Shown one piece after another: positions 36,101 to 48,105 of a stretch of DNA of 64,000 bases. This stretch comes from Edaphochlamys debaryana (lineage: Eukaryota; Chlorophyta; Chlorophyceae; Chlamydomonadales): NCBI GenBank assembly GCA_016858145.1, contig JAEHOE010000074.1, positions 186,001 to 250,000 on the forward strand, in the 5' to 3' direction. The notes beneath the pieces are model-generated. The model was not told where the DNA came from and made no database searches. It was given only the letters and a program-made list of their open reading frames with translations. Each line of letters starts with the position of its first letter. Position 1 is the first letter of the stretch. Both the position numbers and the translations under genes were made by a program.

Positions 36101-39100
36101 ACAGGTGACTATGCGGATGACCAACCGCAGTCTCAACGGCGCCCACGGCTGAGGCTTCACCGCTGCAACCCTCCCCTGGCCCTCTCCCCTACTGCCTGCC
36201 CCTCCCAAACGCCTCTCCCTCCCCTCCCCACCCCCGCCCTCCGCCCCGCCCCACCGCTTGACAGAGTGAAGGCCGCACGGGTGTTGGAGCGGTCCTTCCG
36301 CTCCGCAATGCGGTCGGGATAGGCCGCCGCCACCAGCGCCCCAACCAGGCCCTCGCGAACCATCTGATCCCGCCAGGCCACATCGAAAGGCTTCGACGGC
36401 GCCGCCGGGGCGGCTGGCGCCGCCACCGCCGCCGGGGCCTCGTCCTCGCCGTCGTCGTCGGCGCCGTCGAGCGAGGCGGCGTCGGCCGGCCCGGATTCGG
36501 GATCCGCGGATTCCATCGGGCCGGCGCCGGCGGCAGCCACCGCCGCCGCCACGGCCTCGTCCTCGTCATCCAGGGCGGAGCGGCCGGCGGCGGCGGCTCC
36601 GGCGGCCGGCGGCGGCGCGGCGGCGCGGGCCTGCTGGGCCCGTGTGGTGGCGGTGGCGAGGGCGGCCATGGCCCGTGCGCCCTGGAGCACTCGGGAGGCG
36701 GAGGCGCGGTCCAGGTCCTGGTCTGGGGGTGGGCGCAGGGGAATCGGTGATGAACGTAACGAAGGGAATGCGGGGAGGTGGAGGCAGGGTGGTGAGGGAG
36801 CGTCTTACCGGGCGTAATGAGCCGCAGGTGTTCGCGTGAGCGGACGCCGCCTCTCCTGATGGCCCTCCCTCTCACCCCCTCTTCCCCATGTCCGCTGTCC
36901 ACTTTGTCAGCAAATCACCCCCCTCTTCTCCCCCCCCCCCAGGCCCTCACCGTCCCTCGCCAGCGCCTCCAGCCTCAGCATCAGGTCCGCCGAGCGCCCC
37001 CCCGCCTGCCCCCGCAGCAGGTCCCGCTCCCCCCCCAGCATGTTGGCCACCACCGCCGCCAGCTCCACGCACCCCAGCGCCGCGCCCCGCAGCACCGCCT
37101 GCCCCCAGCGCGGGTGCGTGCCCAGTCGGGCCAGCAGTCGGCCGTGGGGCGTGGGGCGCAGGCTGGAGGGCTCCAGCGCGCCCAGGTCCTGGGCAGGAGG
37201 GGGTGGGGAGGGGGGAGGGAGGGATGATAAGGGGTGGGCGGGAGGAGGGGGAGGATTAGGAATTGGAGCGTGGCCGATGGGAACCTCGCACCAAGGAGAG
37301 CATGCGCTTGTGCTGCCACGCCTGAACCCCGGTCCTGTCCCCCTGCCCTCCCCCAAGCCCTCCCCCCCTCCCCCCCCACCTTGAGCAGCTCCACGCCCGC
37401 GTCCACCAGGTCGCGAGGGGGCGGGTCCAGCCAGGGCAGCCTGGGGGGGTGGTGCGGAGTGCGGAGCCACGTGGAGGCGGCAGCACGAGCCCTCCCCACG
37501 CCTTGCTGGCCAGCCTCCCTCAGTCCCAGGCCCTACATTCCACCCCAAACCCCCCACCCCCCAAGAGCGGTGAGCACATGGCAGGGCAGCCCCCCCTCCC
37601 CAGGCCCCCCCCAGCCCCCTCACCCCGCTCCGTCGGGGCTGCCCCACAGCGCCAGCTCCAAACAGGTTGGGGCGAGGTCGGCGGAGGCGATCTCGGGCTC
37701 CGAGGTGGCGGAGGGGAGGGGGTCGCGCTCCGACCACAGCCGGTAGCAGCGGCCTGGGGCGGTGCGGCCCGCGCGGCCGCGGCGCTGATCGGCCGAGGCC
37801 TCCGAGATGCGGACCTGGGGTGAAAGGGGTGGGGGAATGGAGCCAGAGTTCCGGAATAAGGTTTGGGGGGATGGGGGGGACGCGCGTGCGCGGGGACGGG
37901 GCCGTCGAAGTGGCAGCTCCGCGGAGTCCTTCACCACACGCCCTTGCAGTCCCCTGGCCTCCTTCCCTGCAGTCTCCCTCCCTCCCTTCCCTATACCCCC
38001 CAAACAGGATCCCACCGTGGCCAGGCGGTTGACGGCGGTGGAGGGGTCGTAGCGGGGCACTCGCCGCAGCCCGCAGTCCACCACTGCACGTGGGGGGGGA
38101 GAGAGATGGGGTGTTTGTTGGTGAGCGGGATCGCGCCGACGCGAGAGATGGGGGGGGGGGGGAAAGCCGGGAAGAAAGCGGGCGTGGGGATGGGACGGGC
38201 AGCAGCGTGCCAAGGGTGCTATCACGGGTCCCTGTCGAGCAGGGGGCCCGCTACCGAGGGGCCCAGTCTCTGGATGGCCCCGCTTTCCCTGACCAGTCCG
38301 GGGTGGGCTTCGTCGGTCGGAATCAGAGTCCCACCTGCCGTGACGCCCTCGATTGTCACTGATGACTCAGCAATGGGCGTCGCCAGGATGACCCTCCGCC
38401 TCTTGGCGCCGCCCTTGGAGGGCCGCAGCACCTCATCCTGGGCGTCGGGCGCCATGTTGCCGTACAGCTGCATCAGCCGTACGCCGTACTTCTTTGCCGT
38501 ACCATCCTCCTCGATGAAGCGCTCCGCCCGCTGGATCTCGCCCACCCCCGGCAGGAACGCCAGCACGTCCCCCCCCGCGCCCCCCCGGTCCCCCGAGCTC
38601 TCCCGCAGCGCCTGCGCCACTGCGTCCGCAACCGCCCGCTCCAGGGCGTGCCGCTCCGTGGCTGGGGAGGGGGATAAGGAAGGGATGGAAGGGATAGAAG
38701 GAAGGGACTAGGAGGAAGATGAGAGGGCATAAAGCGAGTGGGAAGGAGGAGCCGGGAAGCAATCAGGCGTGTCAGGTGCCCCTGGGCTCTCCGTGGCACT
38801 ACCCCATCGTCCGGCTATGTGGACGCCCACAGCCCTGGAGGCCTGGACTCACGGTCGGGTGTGCCCAGGTGGTGCGTGGAGACGGGGAAGCTGCGCCCCT
38901 CGCTCACCACCAGCCGCACCTCGGGGCCCTGGCCGCCCCCGCCCCCCGCCTGCGCCTCCCCCATCAGCGCCCGCACGCGGTCCCCAAGGCCCCCGCCCAG
39001 GGTGGCAGACATGACCAGCAGCCTTGGAGGGGGGAACGAGGGAGAGGAGAAGAGGGATCGAAGATAGAGCAGGGTACAAGGGCAGCCCCGCCCCGTCACC

Positions 39101-40825
39101 CAACCCCAGCTCCGCCCCGCCCCTCGGTCCTTCGTTCCCGCCTCCCCCCGCCATCCCGACCCCCCCACCCCCACCCACACACACACCCACACACCTGAGC
39201 TCGGGCCGCGCCAGGCGCTGCACGTCCAGGCACAGCGCCAGCGCCACGTCAGCATCCAGGTTCCGCTCGTGGAACTCATCGAACACGATCTGGGATGGGT
39301 GGCGGGTAGGAGGTGAGAGGTCGGAACCGGTTGGGCGCACGGGTGAGGCCGCCACGGGCCTTCCGCCCCCAGCTTGCTCCGCTGTGGCTGGGCAGCCCAC
39401 AGCCTCCCCGCCCTCCCAGCCGCAGCCCGCTCCCTAGTCCCTGCCCCCTGGACCCCGGCTCCCCCCCCCCGCCCCACCGCGCCCACGCCCTCCAGCTCCG
39501 GGTCGCTCTGCAGGCGGCGCAGCAGGATGCCCTCCGTCACCACCTCGATGCGGGTGGCGGAGCTGACCTGGGGGGGGCAGGGGGGGGGGAGGAGCGGAGC
39601 GTGAGCAGTACTCCCAAGCGCCGACTCGGCTTCCCAAGGTTGAACCAACAGTCTTCCACCAGCCCCCCCCTCCTACCCTGACGCCCGCCTCCCACGCCCG
39701 TCCATACCCACCCACCCACCCACCCCAAGCCCCCCACGCACCTTGGTCTCCAGCCGCACCCGGTACCCCACCCGCCCCCCCGCGGGCTCCCCCAGGCTGG
39801 CCGCCATGCGCCGGGCAGCGCCCTTGGCCGCCACCCGCCTCGGCTCCAGCACCTGCGGGCGTGACCAAAGGGGAGCCAGGCGGGTGTCAAGGGAATCGGG
39901 GGTCGCCGCGACCACCATCTCCCTTGACTCAGCACTCCGCATGCCCCTCCTCGTCCTGCGGCTCCTCACAGAATGTCCCCAGTCCACCCCAGTCCTCCCC
40001 CCCCCACACACCAGGATCTTCTGCCCCCCCGCCAGGTACTCGGGGCCGTGCGCCAGCATGGCCAGGGGCACCACCGTGGTCTTGCCGGCACCGGGGGGGG
40101 CCTGGGGGGGGGGCATGGGGGGCAGAGAGGAGGAGGGTTGGGGGCGGGCGTGGCGGCAAGGACCCCGGAGCCCGGACCCGGCTGCCCGGGGCAGGCGCTG
40201 GGGGCGGGGGGAAGCATGTTCGTGGAGCACATCGTGGGACGGCCCGCCCGCTGCGCCTCGCTCGGCCGTCACCGCCTGTAGAACTCCCCCTCAAAGCCCC
40301 AACCGCCTGCCTGCAGCACCATGCCGCTGCCTCGGTCCAGGCCCACAAGCACCTCCTCTAGACACTCCCTGGTCGGGAGGGCAGCAGGTGGGCGGGGGTT
40401 TTCAGCAAAATGCACCGAGGGCGGGGGTGAGGGGCGCACCAGCCGGCGCAGGCAGGTCTGCTCCCCTGACCAGGGAGCTGTAGCCCTGTGCTTTCTGGTC
40501 ATTGCATGAACTGTTGGGTCCGTCGGAGCCCCTACCGGATGGGCAGGCCGTCCGCTATCTTGAGCACGTCTGGCCGCACCGCCTGCGCGGCGGCAGCCGA
40601 GGCCACCACGGCGGCCCTGGGCGGCACCGCTGGGCGCCGGGGGTCCGCAACGGCAGCCCCGCCCGAGGGCAGTCGGCTGCAGGGCCACAGGCGCAGGGGC
40701 GCAGCGGGCCCCGCGGTGTGCCCCGGGTGCGGCTGCAGTGGCCGGGTGGCGGGTGTGTGGCCGAGCCAAGCGGCGGCGGTCGGGGCTGCCGACCGGCCGC
40801 CGCGTGTCATGCGCGTCGCACTCAT
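33126..40825 (-). CDS. HRPB: HrpB-type DEAH-box ATP-dependent RNA helicase, probably organellar
   Basis: 21 exons, 1,110 residues: 40825-40536, 40368-40311, 40101-40012, 39853-39742, 39567-39478, 39289-39195, 39022-38853, 38661-38335, 38083-38016, 37814-37624, 37440-37380, 37188-36951, 36722-36255, 35981-35794, 35536-35402, 35141-34965, 34727-34654, 34393-34285, 33969-33859, 33652-33610, 33364-33126. Motifs: Walker A APPGAGKT (117-124), DEFH (217-220), SAT (250-252), [14 protein letters not shown] and QRRGRAGR (443-450). The C-terminal region has the HrpB signature ([20 protein letters not shown], later SFWANSYP and [11 protein letters not shown]), then an Ala/Gly/Lys tail. The first 60 or so residues are rich in Arg, Ala, Thr and Pro and poor in acids, as in a plastid or mitochondrial transit peptide. 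HrpB is a bacterial family, so an organellar RNA role is inferred. The second intron starts with GC, not GT. Confidence 0.92.
34400..34505. repeat. G-rich minisatellite in an HrpB intron
   Basis: Plus-strand (GGGTG)n and (GGAGGG)n units lie in the intron between the exons at 34727-34654 and 34393-34285. Four or more closely spaced G3 runs could form a G-quadruplex on the non-template strand. In the transcript it is a C-rich tract just upstream of the acceptor. Confidence 0.6.
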
Positions 40826-41706
40826 GTCGACCAGCGGCTAGAGGCGGCTGAGTCCACTCTGCTGGCCAAGAAGGGCTTGGCGCGACAGGCCTTGCTCGCG
40901 GCGACAATCGCTCGGTCGCGCGCACAACGACGAACCGCTAAGCTCGTCTAGGGAGCCCAATGCAGGGTAAAAGGGTTCTCGCTGGAACAAGTCTCCCAAG
41001 ACGAAGTGGGTGGTATCGCGAGAACTCCACGCTATGCATGCGGTCTGGCCAGGGCCCCACAAAGGACCCGTGAAGGGCACCACAAGCTGCTCCTCTGTGT
41101 CTATGCGTATGGGAGCGGGTTAGTACCAAGGCCGCATCCGAGCGCAGAGGGCCAGTGCGCCCACTGCCGGGTTTGGCACGCTGCGGGCACGCGGCGTCGG
41201 CGCCGTGCCTTCGCCCTCCCGTTCGTGTCCCAGCAGTCCGCGCCCACAACCCTGCCCAACCCGGCTCGTCCCCACCCTTCCCCACCCTCACAACACACTC
41301 ACAGTATTGAAGCATCTCGCGACTGGAAGTGCGCCTGAAGCCTAACCACCAACCGAGCGGTTGCTCCAATGTATCGCCCCTCGCGCGCACCTCGGTCCGC
41401 CATACTGCCGACACCACCGCCCGTTTGTACCACTTGAACCCGCCACCAAAGACAAGTTAAGCGAGACAGGGTGCTCCTCAACTCGGGCCCCACCAACCCC
41501 TAGCACGCTCCTTTCTCGCCAAGCTGCAGGCGTTGGCAACGCCGCACTCTATGTCGATACTCTAGGCATGAATGACGGACGAAGGACCCTAGCTTAGCGG
41601 AGGGGTGAGCCCAGCTTCGCGCGAGTCTCATCTCGCGAATGGTCCTGGTGCTGGCTCCCTAGCTCAACCTTGGCGCCCGGAAGCGTACGTATAGGCGACG
41701 CCCAAG
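40826..41706. promoter_or_regulatory. Divergent promoter region between HrpB helicase and AMSH
   Basis: These 881 bp separate the start codons of minus-strand HrpB and plus-strand AMSH. Local GC is lower than in the flanking exons. No TATA box or supported ORF was found; both promoters and 5' UTRs must lie here. Confidence 0.5.
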
Positions 41707-44307
41707 ATGCCGGCCGTGGGCAGGCCCGGGAAGCCCAAGTCGCTGGTGGAGCATCTCAGCGAACAGGCCCCGAAGCGCGCTGTAAATGACATCGTTAGCC
41801 TCAGCCGATACTTCATGTCGGCGAAGCTGCTCCTGAGTCAGGTGCGTGGGCTCGCGAACCACAAAACCCGAGTGGGTGCTCTCGTTGCACCCGGCCCTCC
41901 GCGCTCAAGCCCAGCGCTTCCGCGCCTCTCAGGCGGAGCAATACCGCGTCATTAAAGATGAGGAGCAGCTATACGTCATGCTGCTGCGCTTTGCAAGGTG
42001 CGGCCCGGCTTGGAAGCGGCTCGAGCCGTGCGGGCTCGGAGGGGGCTCGGGGAGGGGTCCCTTCAGGCATGAACTCTTACCACCCTGTAGGCCTGATCCC
42101 TGCATGCCACACCCATCCCCGCCCCCGCAGCCTCATGGTGGAGACCATCCCGAGGCACAGGGACTTCCGGGATGGACAGGCGGAGTACAGCAAGCTCAAG
42201 AAGGTGCGCTGCCGGGGAGGTCCCTAGTGTCGCATGTCGAGACCGCCCTGCGGATTCCTCGCAGCCAGCATGGAGACAGCCTGCTCGGCGCCTAGACCCT
42301 AGCAACGACTCCAGGGCTCTCTGCGCGATACGGTGCCCGTGCTGCGCGAGACGGTGTTCCGCTGACCTAGCAGCGGCCCCCGCCGTGCAACCCTGCAGGA
42401 GCTATGCGGCCGTTACCTGCCCGAGCTGGAGTCGCTCAAAGGCACCCTGCAGCTCAAGGACCGGCTCGAGCCGCCCACGGCCATGTCCCGCAACCGGCCC
42501 TCGGACGCGGTCCGCCTGACCGTGTCAGACCTGCCGCAGCTGGACTGGGCGTCCTCGGGCGCGCCGCAGCCCCCGCCCCCGCCCCCGCCGCCCCAGCAGC
42601 CGGCCCTGCAGGTCGATGACCTCCTCGCCGTGATGCGGGGGGAGCCCTCGGCGCAGCCCACGCCCTCTTCGAGCGGCCAGCAAAGCCGGTCTGTCCCGGC
42701 CGCGTACGCCGGCCCGGCGGACCCTTACGCCCTGGCAGCTGCCGTGGGCACCAGTGCGGCTGCGGCGGCAGTGGAGCTGCCGCGCTACTCGACTAGCTAT
42801 GCGTCCACCGGCGGCCGGCACGCGCTGTTCGGCTCGCCGGGCTCTGCGAGCGGGCCGGGTTCAGGGGCGGGGAGCCGGCCTGGCTACGGGTCGGCCGGGT
42901 CCATGTCCCGCTACCCCACGCTGGACACGGGTCCCATCGTGCCGCCCTCGGCGCCCCCTGCGGCGCCGCCCGACATTGCGATGCTGTCGCTGGGGCACCC
43001 AAGCGCGGGGCCGTCCCTGGGACCCCAGGAGGTTGCGGTGAGTTTCCGCTCACAGGCTCCCAGCTGGTCCAACGAAGCTAGCTGGAGCCTGGGAGCAGGC
43101 AGCCACCAGGCTTGTTCTGCCGGCTGTGGTCCGCGCTCCGCGGTCCTGCGGTCCTTGGCGAGCAGGGTCCCAATCGGATCGGCGCTTGACGTCGACCCCT
43201 CCCCCCTGGGACTCGGCCCACAGGTCATCCACATGCCCTCCTCCACGGCGGGCCTTCCCGACACGTGCACCAGCCACGCACACCCGCCTCCACCGCCCCC
43301 ATCGCAACCCCAGCCCCAGCTGCCGCCGCCGCAGCCCTCGGGGCCGCCGCCCGCCGCGGCCCCCGCGCCCGGCGGCCCCAAGGAGCTGGCCAAGGCCGCC
43401 CAGCTGCGCGACGTGCACGTGAGCGTGGCCCTGATGGAGGAGTTCCTGCACTACGCCCGGCAGAACACGTCCCGCGGCATCGAGTCGTGCGGCATCCTGG
43501 CGGGCAAGCTGCTGGCGGGGGACTCGGTGTTCGCCATCACCACGCTCATCATCCCCAAGCAGCAGGGCACCACGGACACGGTGCAGGTGAGCGGGCGCGG
43601 ACGCCGTGCGCCGCAGGGAGAGGTCCGTGGGGCTGCGTGCTCGGGTTGTACACGTACACGTTGGGGGGATGTGGAGCGAGCGGCTGGTGCAAGGTGGGTG
43701 TGCTTACGCAGGGCGAGCTCGTGAGGACGTAACCGCCTTGAACCTGGCCCCCGCCCAGGCGCTGAATGAGGAGGAGATCTTCGAGGCCCAGTTCGAGCGC
43801 GAGCTCTACCCCATGGGCTGGATCCACACGCACCCCACGCAGGTGCGAGGCGGCTCGAGGCCGTTCCAGGCCGCTTATGGCGCCCACGCACCCTGCCTCG
43901 GTGCAGCTAGCTGGTCCTGGGCGTGTAGCCTGCCATGCACCAGCTGACAGCATGCCGCTCCCGTGTCCTGGCCCGACCGTGACCCAAACCGTACCGCCGC
44001 TGTGCTGTGCCTCCCGCCGCGCGCCCCGCAGACGTGCTTCCTGTCGTCGGTGGACGTGCACACGCAGTGCGGCTACCAGACCATGCTGGACGAGGCGGTG
44101 GCCATCGTCATGGCGCCCACGGACCGATCAAAGCGCTGCGGCATCTTCCGCCTCTCCACGCCCGGCGGGCTGAGCCTGGTGCAGAAGTGCCCGCTGCGCG
44201 GGTTCCACACGCACCCGCCCACGGACACGGGGCAGGAGCTGTACGAGCTGTGCGGCCACGTGTACCTCAACCCGCGCACCAAGCACGAGGTGCTGGACCT
44301 GCGCTAG
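41707..44307 (+). CDS. AMSH: AMSH-type JAMM deubiquitinase (STAM-binding protein homologue)
   Basis: Seven exons, 544 residues: 41707-41841, 41933-41997, 42131-42203, 42399-43037, 43224-43586, 43759-43842, 44032-44307. The N-terminal 110 or so residues match the USP8-dimer/MIT-like helical region of AMSH (YVMLLRF, then VETIPRHRDF). A linker of about 240 residues rich in Pro, Ala, Gly and Ser follows, then the MPN+ domain. JAMM residues: Glu391 (GIESCGILAG), His448 and His450 (HTHPTQ), Ser458 and Asp461. The second zinc site of AMSH is also present (Cys506, His512, His514). AMSH enzymes cut Lys63-linked ubiquitin chains on endosomes with ESCRT and trim receptors sorted for degradation. The chain specificity is inferred from the family. 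Confidence 0.95.
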
Positions 44308-44696
44308 CCGCCCGGCGCCGATGGGCCTGTGGGGTCGGCCGGGGGCCGCACAGGGGAGTGGGGTGGGGACCGGCAGATGCCGGTCGGCGCTGTGGGCCGT
44401 CAGGGTGGAGGCAAGGCGCGGCGTCAGGGGTAAGGCCTTGGATGCAGAAGGTGAAGGGCGCAGGAGGTACGCCTAGAGGTGGTAGCAGAGGCGGCTGTTG
44501 CCGTTTGCAAGGCCTTCCCGTGTAGGAGATAGGCAGGTTCAGCGTGCCAAACGCAGTGTACTGTAGTCCTCACCGCCGAGGGCGGGAGGGGCGGATAACC
44601 CTCGGTGCCAAGTACTGCCAAAGCCCGGACGCTCAGAGCGTTGACATGCGGGCCTGGCGGCCTGGCGTGGTCAGGGGTTGTCAGTTGCTGAGGTTC

Positions 44697-44701
44697 TGTA
44701 A
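44697..44701 (+). terminator. TGTAA polyadenylation signal of AMSH
   Basis: TGTAA occurs 390 bp after the AMSH stop, and a second copy lies at 44731-44735. Either would end the transcript before the mirrored signal of the convergent TM9SF gene at 44853. Confidence 0.5.
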
Positions 44702-44852
44702 CAGACGGTGACTGTCGCCTCGCCCGGCGCTGTAACCTCATGGGTATGGCTGAACCGTGAGCCCTTGCCGGTCTTCCTTGGTGCGCGCATAACTCGGACA
44801 AGTAGGGCTGACTCCTTGCTGTCCGGGAGCAGTTGGAAGCACCCTGACTCCG

Positions 44853-44857
44853 TTACA
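44853..44857 (-). terminator. TGTAA polyadenylation signal of TM9SF (minus strand)
   Basis: TTACA on the plus strand is TGTAA on the minus strand, about 380 bp after the TM9SF stop at 45234. The two convergent 3' UTRs would then not overlap. Confidence 0.5.
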
Positions 44858-45233
44858 CTGAGATCACGGCGTCCCCTGTTGTGCGGACAGGCAGACGCTG
44901 ATCCCTCCGCTCATCCGAGATGAAAGCATCGACTCAGCACTCAGCACGACCCTTGTACCCCCTCCCCAGGTGCCGTCCCACAGCAACCTTCCAGTAGAGC
45001 CGTCAGCTCACCTCCCAGTCTCCGCAACCCAAGAGAACCCAGTTCTTGCTACCGCATGCACCGCCAGCTGTTCCGCTTAGTCAGCCGCCTCCTCACTTGC
45101 TAGGCCTCGTTCCAGTGAGTTCGAGAGTCCCTGCGCGCCAGCGCGCCTAAGCTACCCGTACGGCACTACCCGCGTGGCACCAGCTGTACTAACCGCCTGC
45201 TCCCTGCCTTCGGTCCGCGCGCTCCACGACCCT

Positions 45234-48105
45234 CTACTCGCACTTGATGGCGCGGTAGATGTGGCGCACGAACATGAGCGACGCGCGCCACCCGACGGTG
45301 CCCAGCATCAGGAAGAAGCCGAAGCACACCATGGCCATGTAGCCAAAGAAGAAGGTGGTCTGCATGAAGCCAGACATGTCGGAGCGGGCGTAGTAGTAGT
45401 AGAAGCAGTAGCCGTACACGAAGATGCCGGTCGAGCCACCGCACAGGAAGGAGCGCCACCACCATTGGTGGTCTTCGACCGCAAGCTGGAAGTAGGTGAG
45501 CGCAATGGTGATGAAGGCGGTGACGACGATGAGGATGATATAGACGATGGCCAGGATGGACCAGATGATGTAGACCTTGTGGCCCCAGACCGAGGCGAAG
45601 ATGTAGTACAGCTCCACGTAGATGGCCGAGAAGGGCAGGAAGCCGGCCATGATCATCTGCGGCACCGTGGTGCGGTACCAGGGCAGCTGCGGGATCTCCC
45701 GAGGGTACTTGTTGGTGCGGCATGGCGCAAAGAACTCGGCGCTGCGGCACAACCACAGGGCAGGGAGGGACCCGTAAGACGAGCGGGGGCTTGCCGACGG
45801 CTGGACGCGCACGTCCCATGCTGGTTACGAACGGGACTCATGCCCCTACGGACGCCAGCGACCCTTTGCGCAATCCGGGCCTCGCAACGCAGACCCATCC
45901 AATTGTCAGCCGCAGAGCACACTCGCTCCACCACGCACCGGTTGTTCTTGCCGGCAATACCACCGAACACGGTCAGGGGGATAGTGACCAGGCTCCAGAG
46001 CAGGAGAATGATCACGATCGTGCCGAACGGCAGGGCGGCAGTGGACTGCGACAAGCAAGACGGCGGGCACGTGTCGGCTTCAGATGTCGCACACGCTCTG
46101 AAACTCCCAGCCTGCCCCTCTGAGCTCTGAACTCCGCTGGACGGTCAGCATCGCTGCTTGCGGCCCTCACGCGTCCATGCTGGTCCGTGCCGTACTCCGC
46201 TTCCAAGGGCTTTCGGTCTTGAGCTATCATGCTTCACGCCCCCAGGGCCCCACGCAACCTTCAACCCCGCCTTGCTTTCTGGCTCCAGCGCTGCCCTCAT
46301 CCCTCACCCGATAGACAATGGCCACGGTGTTCAGGAAGGCGAACATGATGAGGAAGGGGCCGCAGAAGACAAAGCACGTCATCAGGATGTTGCGCACCCA
46401 CAGCTCGCCCTCCATCTGCCTGTAGTACGAAGACGCCACGAAGCCAGCAATGCACGCCGTGAGCGAGTACAGCACGATCAGCGCCGTGTACAGCGAGCCG
46501 CGGTTGTAGGGGTAGAACACGCCAACCAGCGCCAGCACGAAGATGAACAGCGCCAGGTAGAACAGCTGCGGGTGGAAGGAGGCCCGTTGTCCACACAGGC
46601 TTCGCCGTTCGCCGCCAGACTCGCTTCAAAGCAGACCGAAAGAGCTTCACTCCGCCATTGCATGACCCCTTGCAAGCAGTCAGCCAAGCCTACCTGAGTA
46701 CCCGTGCCCACGAACGCGCAGAACAGGTTCTTGTAGGGGGGGAAGCGGAACACGTCACCGTGCACATACTTCCAGCCCGACTCCTCCTCGTCCATGGCGG
46801 CTGCAGAGGGCCGAAAGGACTCACTCAGCGCCTTTATGACTAAACGAGCATCGTCGACACGGTTGACAAGCTCTACCGTGAACGACATCGCAGACCTTGT
46901 GAGGGGCAGGTGCGGTGCCCCACAAAAACGGGGCACAAACAGTCAGCGGGCGGCGGGCCCTGACTCACGATCATCCTTCGAGTACTTCACGAAGTCCGCC
47001 TTCAGCACGCGCATCAGAATGGTGGCCAGGAAGCCCGTGAGCAGCAGCACCGTCACGCAAGAGTTGATAATGGAGAACCAGTGAATCTGTGGAGGGGTGG
47101 AGGTGCTCTCGGTTAGGTTAGGGTAGTACTGGACCCCTGACATGCCCTACCCACCCAGCAACCCTCTGTCAGCCCGCGCTGTGGTCAGCTCTAGCCACCG
47201 AGGCCGCTCGCTCCCCCTGTCATAGCCCACCTCGAGGTGGACGGGGTTGAGGGGGAAGCGCTCGTAGCGCTGCAGGCGCTGGTCGAACTTGGTGGTGGTG
47301 GGGGTCCACTTCACCGAGTAAGTGAACTTAGCCGTCACCGCAGTAACGTTCTCCGAGATATCCACCGCCTCCGCGGGGTCCGTGGAGACATTGATCTCAA
47401 TCACCCGGTCCTCGTTATACTTGATGTCAAAGTCGATGTGCGTGAAGAGGTAGTACTTGAACTCCGTCACACCGCCAGGCTTGAAGAGCTTCTCCATCTT
47501 ACCAATGAAGCCCCAGACCGGCAGATCGTCATAGTACATCTGGAAATACCAGTCCTCCTCGACGGCCTGCGGGCGCCATCGCGGGCATGCTCAAGCAGCC
47601 CGGCTACAGCAACCCCGGCAGCGTCTCCACACCTTGCGGAACTTCGCCAGCTTCTCCTGATCCAGGGGCTGCTCGCATACAAGCTCCCGCGTGCGGGGCT
47701 TGCGGAACTGCAGCTGGTAGGGGGTGGAGGCCATGCGGTTCGCGTCCACCACCTCGCCCATGCCCAGGAGCTTGTGCTTCACGCCCTCCTTAGGCTGGCA
47801 ATAGGGAAGGCTGTAGTACTCATAGGTCTCGCTGCATGGCGGGGCAGAGAGAGCGTCTCCGGCTGTTGTGCCGGTTAGCATGGCCGCGCCTGGCGCGCCC
47901 AGCCTCGCCCGACGCACCTGGGGTTGGTGAAAGGCCCAACCTTGCTGGCCCAGAGCGGAACCTTATCATCCACCGCGTACTTGTGGTCCTTCTCACTGAG
48001 CAGCGCGCGCCCAAGTTGCTGAGGCACCTCCACCGTCATAGAGACGCGCGTTGCTGCGCTAAGCTGCAGCAGCGCCAGCACCGCGAAAGGCACTAGCAGC
48101 TTCAT
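45234..48105 (-). CDS. TM9SF: TM9SF/EMP70 nonaspanin, Golgi/endosomal nine-span protein
   Basis: Eight exons, 606 residues: 48105-47918, 47831-47633, 47566-47231, 47086-46969, 46800-46694, 46565-46308, 46045-45939, 45741-45234; all junctions keep frame. A signal peptide ([16 protein letters not shown]) leads a lumenal domain of about 220 residues with the family motif [20 protein letters not shown] first membrane span starts near residue 245, then the conserved [13 protein letters not shown] loop and eight more spans. The last exon carries five of these and the aromatic QWWWRSF and YFQLAVEDH stretch. The C-terminus KCE fits the KXD/E COPI motif that keeps these proteins in the Golgi. Family members act in sorting membrane proteins with Gly-rich spans, and in adhesion and nutrient control. 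The ATG chosen sits directly before the signal peptide; an upstream in-frame ATG would add 21 residues. Confidence 0.95.

Larger units (their letters stand above)
44308..45233. other. Convergent 3' UTR region of AMSH and TM9SF
   Basis: About 930 bp between two facing stop codons. It holds the poly(A) signals listed separately. Nothing else with coding support is seen. Confidence 0.6.

Noticed and set aside
33126..40825. Bacterial contamination as the source of HrpB
   Set aside because: Twenty spliceosomal introns interrupt the gene and it sits between eukaryotic genes of like composition.
47110..47122. Telomere-like ggttaggttaggg
   Set aside because: Only two units, inside a TM9SF intron, and not the TTTTAGGG unit of green algae of this group.
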